The notes under the pieces: generated by a model
What the model saw: the letters and a program-made list of their open reading frames with translations, nothing else
Database searches by the model: none
What the model was told of the DNA's origin: nothing
Position numbers and translations under genes: made by a program
Part shown: positions 58,369 to 64,000 of the stretch, piece after piece
How positions within the stretch are numbered: the first letter of the stretch is position 1
Layout of the letters: each line of letters starts with the position of its first letter
NCBI RefSeq assembly: GCF_029227915.1
Contig: NC_079881.1
Span: forward strand, 5,702,001 to 5,766,000
DNA from: Hydractinia symbiolongicarpus
Taxonomy: Eukaryota > Cnidaria > Hydrozoa > Anthoathecata > Hydractiniidae
Direction: 5' to 3'
DNA: 64,000 nt

Positions 58369-61300
58369 CTATCTCTTTCTTTTCTGTGGAAGTTTCCTCA
58401 TATCATTTACGTCTAGGTGAATCTGATTTTGATTACCACGTCGAGTGTTTCCACGTAGATCTCTGATCAACTCAGATTTCATAACAAGCAAAGAAAGTTC
58501 TTGTTGGCCAAATTGATAAAGTGTTGGGTTGTCACATGTACCACCACTTCGTCTTTGACGAGCGAAATGTTCCTCCAATGGATCTTGTGAGAATTTCTCG
58601 CTCAAAATCATCTTGACATTTGGACTCTGGAGAAGTAATTTGGTCAGTTCCACGAATGATTTCACTATGGACAAAGATAAAAAAAATATACATTTATAGA
58701 ACAACACCGTTTGTCCATGAAACATTGCCTGGAACCACAATTGCAGAAAAATGTAGATTTTTTACCTGTTATTTTCCAACCATTTATCGTCTGTTTGCTC
58801 AATAACAATTTATTTTTTTCATCTTGGGATAAATTAGGTGTGTCATTGGCTTGTTCTTCCCACCTTCCCAGGTAATGTTCGAGGAATTCTTTCTCTAAAA
58901 ACTGAATTTTACATGTTGATGTGAAAAAAATGAAAAATGAAAATGGAAATATTTGCACACCCTTTTACATGGAGATCAAGTTCTTTAGGACTGGTTTACA
59001 AATATGCAAAATGAACTTGAGCTTTTTGAGGGAAAAATGTTGTGTTTCTGAATTCCGTTACAAAATAATTGAATGTATTTCGAATGATACTACTAACCTC
59101 AAAACGCCAATCGTTAACATCTCTATATGCTGCAAGAGCTATTTTTCCGCCACGATCTTGATTAATTGAAGATACATTCAAGCAATCAAAAACTTGGTCA
59201 AACATACGCACAAACTTTATTGTACTTTTCGTATAATGCAGCCCCTGAACCTCAAGTGCATCAGCAGTTGTTTTACTCAAAACCTAAATGCAAAATCATA
59301 ATTTACATGAGCAATGATAAACACATTATCAGAAGTATATCATTATTTGCAACTCCCACAAAATAATCAAACTGTGAATCCACTATCACTCAGAAAACAC
59401 TAATACAAACAAGCAGACAAATAAATAATAAAAAAAGAAAAGAAAAATATCTCACTTGGGTAGCCAACTTAACTTGCATCCTCAACCTTGGAGTTAACTT
59501 TATGTGATCCTCTTTTAGTTTATAAAGTTTCCTTAATCCAGGTGCTGCTCCATGTAAATTCAGATCCCATTCATAAACATTGACAAGATGGTTCCAGCTG
59601 ATATCCATGTGATCGAGCTAATAAATAGAAAATTGATATATGTATACAGATATACTTTAAAATTGAAACAAACAAACAAAAAACACTTACAAAAAGATTG
59701 CGTGTATTATTGTTTCCATGAGAGTTCTCGAAACAGTTTCTCGTTGTTTTAATGAGATGAGGGACATCGGATATAAAAAAGATCTTTCTGTCCAATGATA
59801 ATAAGTTGTTGGTCCAATATGTGTTACCAATATCAGGTGTCACCATAATTTTGTAAAACTTCCTATTGGGAGAAGCACCATCTGAAATAAATGCTCGAAC
59901 ATAAAAACCAATTGCCTCCAATACATATGTCGCCTCCCATACACATGGATAGAGCTGATCAGAGGTAAATCCCAATGATGCGAAATATCCAAAAGGATAC
60001 ACCAGAGATGAAACAATTCCTCGAACCATAAACACTATCACATAGGAAGCAAAGTGACGATCATTCTCTGATGATCCCTCAGCACGTTTTTGAAATTCAA
60101 CTAACTCATCGTTAATATCCCCCATATCAGTGAAACCAACCAATTGTCCAGTTGACTGTCTGAACACCAAGTCAGCTTTTATTTTCATCTCATCATAAAT
60201 AAGCGAAACGTTTTTTTGGTGATCATCCAGAGTTGCAATTTTACTATCCACTATTAATCTTTCAATGACATCTGGATTGAATCCACACATTGGATCAGTG
60301 AAGTTTATGTATTTTTTAAGTGTGTCAATATGTGGGAGTTTTAAAAAATTCAAATTCGGATTTCGCAAATGTTTATATGCTGCTGGTGAATGGTGGTATA
60401 AACTGAGGCACCACCTAATAATTAGTGGGTGCCATCTCATGCCATTAGGTGAACTTTTGGAAGCCATTTCTTTTTGTTGCTCCCATAACAACCACTGGGG
60501 ACTGCCTTCGGGTATTTCAGGACATGTTTCCTCATTGCAAACAATATTTTTTATAAATTCGTGTTGCTCATCATCAACATGGATGCATTCTTTCTCAGTA
60601 ATTTTTCTTACCCAAGATGATAATTGGGCAACTTTCTTTATTGCTCTCTGTTTTTCTCCCTGAGTATTGCGATATCTTTCCTCTAGTTCTTCTCTGGAAA
60701 GATATCGAATGTTTGTATGTGAGGAATCAAGCACAGAATCATCACTTTTCCGTCTACTTCTAACTTTTTTAACTGTTGGTTTAAAAGAATTGCACATACT
60801 ACATACAGATGAAGGTTTTTCAGCTAAAAAATGACAGTTGGTATGGCGTATTGTTTTAAAATTGTCTTCATCAAATCTGACCATTTTATCGTCTTCAACA
60901 AAAGCTACTGGAAATGTTCCACTCTGATTCATGAATGGCTGTTCGAAATTACATCTCGACTTGATTACATCTTCATAACCTTGTAACCCCGTGCAAACAC
61001 TGACTGACTTCCAGAATGACGAGAAAGTTGAAATATCATCATTTTTCAAAACACATGGCAGAGTTTTTGTTAGTTGTATTGTTTCTTTCTCCATAGGTTT
61101 CCCATATATGGAGAAATCCCAACCATTGCTGTTGTCTATACGTATTGTAAGCAAATGGTTTAATTCTTTTTCATTTTGACAAAGGGTATAGACACGTTTA
61201 TAGTTATCCGATTTATCACATATACTAAAACCAACTTTCTTCATACTCACATCTAATTCCAGTATTTTTAAGCTGTCTTTTCTGTTTACAGCATAATTCA

Positions 61301-61580
61301 TGCACACACAATTTTCATCCACATGAGGGTAAAATGATGCAGCAGTACCAATTATTTTTTTTGACGTTTTCATCTCATCTAATTTTCTTCTACATCCATT
61401 ACAAGTAAATTTAGGAAATACACAAGGATCTTCTTGTTCACAATTTATTCCATATATAGATTGAAACACTTCACTGTAAATATCACAAGATTTAAAATTA
61501 ACGTAATGTTTACTTTTCACAATTTTCTTCCCACACAATCTACATAGCTTTTGAATATACTCTGAATGTGAAGCAGACAT
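58369..61580 (-). CDS. P-superfamily transposase, 889 aa, five exons
   Basis: Exons 61,580-59,691, 59,617-59,456, 59,283-59,098, 58,901-58,766 and 58,664-58,369 join in frame (2670 nt) with GT-AG introns. The N-terminus has CRLC (13-16) and CNGC (60-63), a treble-clef-like zinc site in place of the usual THAP domain. A coiled stretch lies about 295-325. The core shows P-element/THAP9 wording: YDEM with Asp463, ISDGAS with Asp567, DVPHLIKTTRN at 605-615, ISWNHLVNVYEWD, and SQDPLEEHF with Glu822/823. These are likely the catalytic Asp-Asp-Glu of the RNase H fold. The start at 61,580 was chosen over 61,703 because upstream residues look untranslated. P transposases cut and paste DNA using GTP. 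No disabling change was seen. Confidence 0.88.
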
Positions 61581-62373
61581 GTTGACACAGCAAAATTCAA
61601 ATATGAATACTTTATTTTTCAAAAAAACTTCATAAAAAACCCACAAAGGTGTCAAGGGAATTAAAAAAAAATGTGAACCACTTGCCAGCTGGTTATGTAA
61701 CACCTAATAAAAAAACAATTATAAACTCAATTCAATATATATTCAAAACATACAGCTGGTGTGAGAGAAAGAAAGAATATACATAAACAGAAAATCTACT
61801 CCCACTGGGGAAAAAAGAAAAAAAGTTGCTTAAAACTTTTACCTAAATATACATAATTAGAACTAATAATTATTTTCTTTTGTTCCATGACAATGGAAAA
61901 CATCACCGAGTGCTGCGACGTGCTGCGACACCCTACCGAGAATTCGTCTACTTCGAGAGTAAAAAAAACAATTTTATAAATAACCCCTCCTGACGAGACC
62001 TGCACAAAAACGTTAATCAACCCTTTAACTAACATTTTCCCAGGAGGGGACATACGAAATAGTTTATAAGTTGTAAAACTTTACGATCTCCCAAGGCAGC
62101 TTTTCGCACTTTGAAGGCACTTTACTCCTTCCGCGTCCTTATGGAAGTGGAAAAACAAACTTCACCCTCATTGAATCTTGTAGTTTAACTAAACTACATG
62201 TTTTCCTGCTCTTCCGCATTGCTGTAAGTGTGATTTTTAAGATTTATCTTTTCTCGTTAAAACACTCGTTTCAGAGTCGGTAGGTAAATATTGAGCCAAA
62301 TCAGAGACACGGATCAGTTCAAAGGGGCGCCGAAACAATAAAAAATTGAATAGAAAATTTAAAGGGACGCCGC

Positions 62374-62405
62374 GAGTTCTCTCTCCTTCTTTTTAAACCT
62401 CCTTG
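62374..62405 (-). repeat. Right terminal inverted repeat of the P-like transposon
   Basis: 32 bp, exact reverse complement of 55,101-55,132, ending CCTCCTTG before the TATATAT flank. Confidence 0.95.
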
Positions 62406-62429
62406 TATATATTCACAGAAAGTTGGTTT

Positions 62430-63071
62430 TACAGCACATGGGCACTTAAAATGTACATAATAAATACAAAGGCTGAGCAAGCTGCTAGTGCACGAGTTCA
62501 AAAAGAAATTGAATACAAGACTTTACAGCAAATCGATATACCTAAAGTTATTAACGAAATAGAAGTATCAGAGAGATATATAAGGGCTCGATGCCTATCG
62601 CTGGAGAAAAGAGGAGAAGGCTAGAATTAGGGATGAACTAGCCCCGGTAACCTGGCATCCCGACAGAGTTATAGACTGGTGCTTTACGGAAGAGGAAAAA
62701 AAGGATCTTAAGATATTGCGGAGTGGAGCAAGGGAACAATGAAGAGAGGAAAGTAGTGCGCGTGCGATTGCTCGCGGTTAAATAAACGATGAAAGAACAA
62801 TGCAATGACTGCGAACCCGTGCTTGGTGACTATGACAGGTGTGGCTGCGGGCGTAGAATCCTGATAAGGTTCTGTCTCTACGATAAAGTGATGTTGAAAT
62901 TTGGAGACAAAACTGTTAAATCAAAGGAATTTTACACCACTAAACATCGAAGAAGTGAAAATTGAAAACCTTGTGTTGAGTGATCCCATTCCAGCAAACA
63001 AAGACAAAGATGAGCGATTCGTGATTGACTATCAGGATCAAGACGGCAACCTAGGAGCGCTATTGATATAG
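62430..63071 (+). pseudogene. Decayed coding region of unknown origin
   Basis: Consecutive short frames look coding but are broken by frameshifts. 62,403-62,624 gives a charged helical product. About 62,628-62,742 reads VTWHPDRVIDWCFTEEEKKDL. 62,789-62,965 has a short Cys cluster (CNDC...CGCG). From there to 63,071 a shifted frame reads DERFVIDYQDQDGNLGALLI. Tight packing suggests a virus-like or Polinton-like source. Not recognised, and the order could be coincidental. Confidence 0.3.
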
Positions 63072-63143
63072 CGTTATTATTTGTGTTGAAAATATTTTGT
63101 AAGTGTTTCTGAAAGACTGTGCTGTATTGAATTCTTTCTCGAT

Positions 63144-63560
63144 TATAGTACAAGTACAGTACACATTAATAGTAGTGTTTTTTAGGACTAATAATGCGGA
63201 AAAGAAAAAATGGCTTGTTTCAATTTAAAAAAGCTGTTCAAAAGAACACAACAAGTAATAACATAATCTTTATATATTTTTTGATAAAAATGAAGTACCT
63301 CCGGAAACTTAAAATTTCCTTTTCTTTAGAAAAAAGCCAAAATAACCCAAGATGGTTATTTTGGGTTCTATGGAAGAAAAATGCCGAATGGGTGGAAGAT
63401 TGGGAGAGGTATATAGAAAATCTCTCTATATAAACAAATAAACATTTTGAATTTATTTATTTTAATTTTAATTTTATTAATTTTTTTATCACGGCTTGTA
63501 AAAATAGGGAAAATATTATAGGATTGTAAATATATATATAAATATATATTCACAAAAAAG
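63144..63560 (+). repeat. Dispersed repeat R, copy 2 (empty-site copy)
   Basis: Aligns with 54,096-55,100 plus 62,406-62,425. It lacks both the 584-bp MITE (site at 63,170-63,174) and the P-like transposon (site in the AT-rich run about 63,525-63,552). Confidence 0.7.
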
Positions 63561-63569
63561 AAAAAATAG

Positions 63570-64000
63570 TTTACTATTTTGTAACAATTGTGTTATAAAT
63601 TTTACATTGTAAATTACATAGTGCCAGTATCTTGTTATTTTTGAAAATCACTAAGTGTAGCGAGTGTAAGAAGTGGAGTACTTAAATATGATGGAGAGCT
63701 GCGGTTGAGGCTCTCCACAGCTGCATGCGCGCTATTTCTCGCCCCATTTTGTTATTTTTAATACTTTCGTGGCAAGAAGCTTAAATTTGTAATTCTAACA
63801 TATTTTATAGCGAGCATCATAAGTTTTTGAAAAACCTAAAGGTACATTGTTTTTAATAAAAATTTTCTTTTTTTTAGATAGAGGCAGCCTGATTGTTACA
63901 AAAGTAAGTGTTTTGATTTACTTTTTATTCTCCTGAAATCATCCCTACTATACTAGCAACTAAACAATACCAGTCATCTTTCACGGTTTATTAAACACCA
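63570..64000. other. Non-coding window edge
   Basis: AT-rich, no frame or repeat supported. Confidence 0.4.

Larger units (their letters stand above)
55101..62405. mobile_element. Complete two-gene P-superfamily DNA transposon (7.3 kb)
   Basis: Perfect 32-bp terminal inverted repeats (55,101-55,132 and 62,374-62,405) enclose 7,305 bp. TATATAT flanks both sides (55,094-55,100; 62,406-62,412), close to the 7-8 bp duplications of P-type elements. The flanks join into a repeat whose intact copy at about 63,520-63,556 lacks the insert. Inside are two convergent intron-containing genes without disabling changes: a P-like transposase (minus) and a zinc-finger protein (plus). Intact ends and frames suggest recent activity. 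Confidence 0.85.

Noticed and set aside
61581-61703. N-terminal extension of the P-like transposase
   Set aside because: The added residues look like untranslated sequence; the Cys-rich domain starts just after the ATG at 61,580.

Overview
This is a eukaryotic genome segment: AT-rich, with GT-AG introns, long non-coding stretches and many transposons. The transposon mix (P-superfamily, Mutator-like, PIF/Harbinger, pogo/Tigger-like, Helitrons, a CR1/L2-like LINE, a chromodomain Gypsy element, a tRNA-derived SINE, many MITEs) and small introns suggest an invertebrate, most likely a cnidarian and perhaps a hydrozoan. The taxon is an inference; nothing in the window fixes it.

Layout. 1-8,900: mostly non-coding, with Helitron pieces, a 183-bp tandem duplication, a PHD-like gene fragment, a broken pogo/Tigger transposase and a small MITE with target-site duplication. 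9,023-25,069: the only clearly host-type genes, two intact five-exon paralogues (A, 412 aa; B, 448 aa) in the same orientation. Each predicts a signal peptide, an ectodomain with ten conserved cysteines, one membrane helix and a Pro/Gln-rich cytoplasmic tail. Between them lie a possible relic exon, a THAP fragment and a SINE. Gene B introns carry a pentanucleotide array and a 1.3-kb minisatellite. 25,991-39,230: a transposon graveyard with a Mutator-type pseudogene, two head-to-tail copies of a 2.6-kb Helitron-like repeat that hold a LINE, a MITE and a small Helitron, a Kolobok-like MITE and Harbinger fragments. 42,400-46,180: an endogenous parvovirus-like (densovirus-like) block with rightward replication ORFs facing a leftward capsid-like ORF. 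46,080-53,096: a decayed Gypsy element with chromodomain and envelope-like region, fused directly to the viral block and lacking a 5' LTR. 55,101-62,405: an apparently complete P-superfamily transposon with perfect 32-bp terminal inverted repeats and two convergent multi-exon genes, a transposase (889 aa) and a zinc-finger protein (493 aa). It sits in an older repeat whose second copy at about 63,144-63,560 preserves the empty site.

The strongest candidates for something undescribed are the two-gene P-like transposon, the receptor-like pair whose exon 2 looks homogenised by gene conversion, and the ambisense parvovirus-like insertion. Several insertions are supported by empty sites in sister repeat copies inside the same window, so their boundaries are read directly. 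All exon boundaries, similarity estimates and family calls were made by eye; no searches or transcript data were available.
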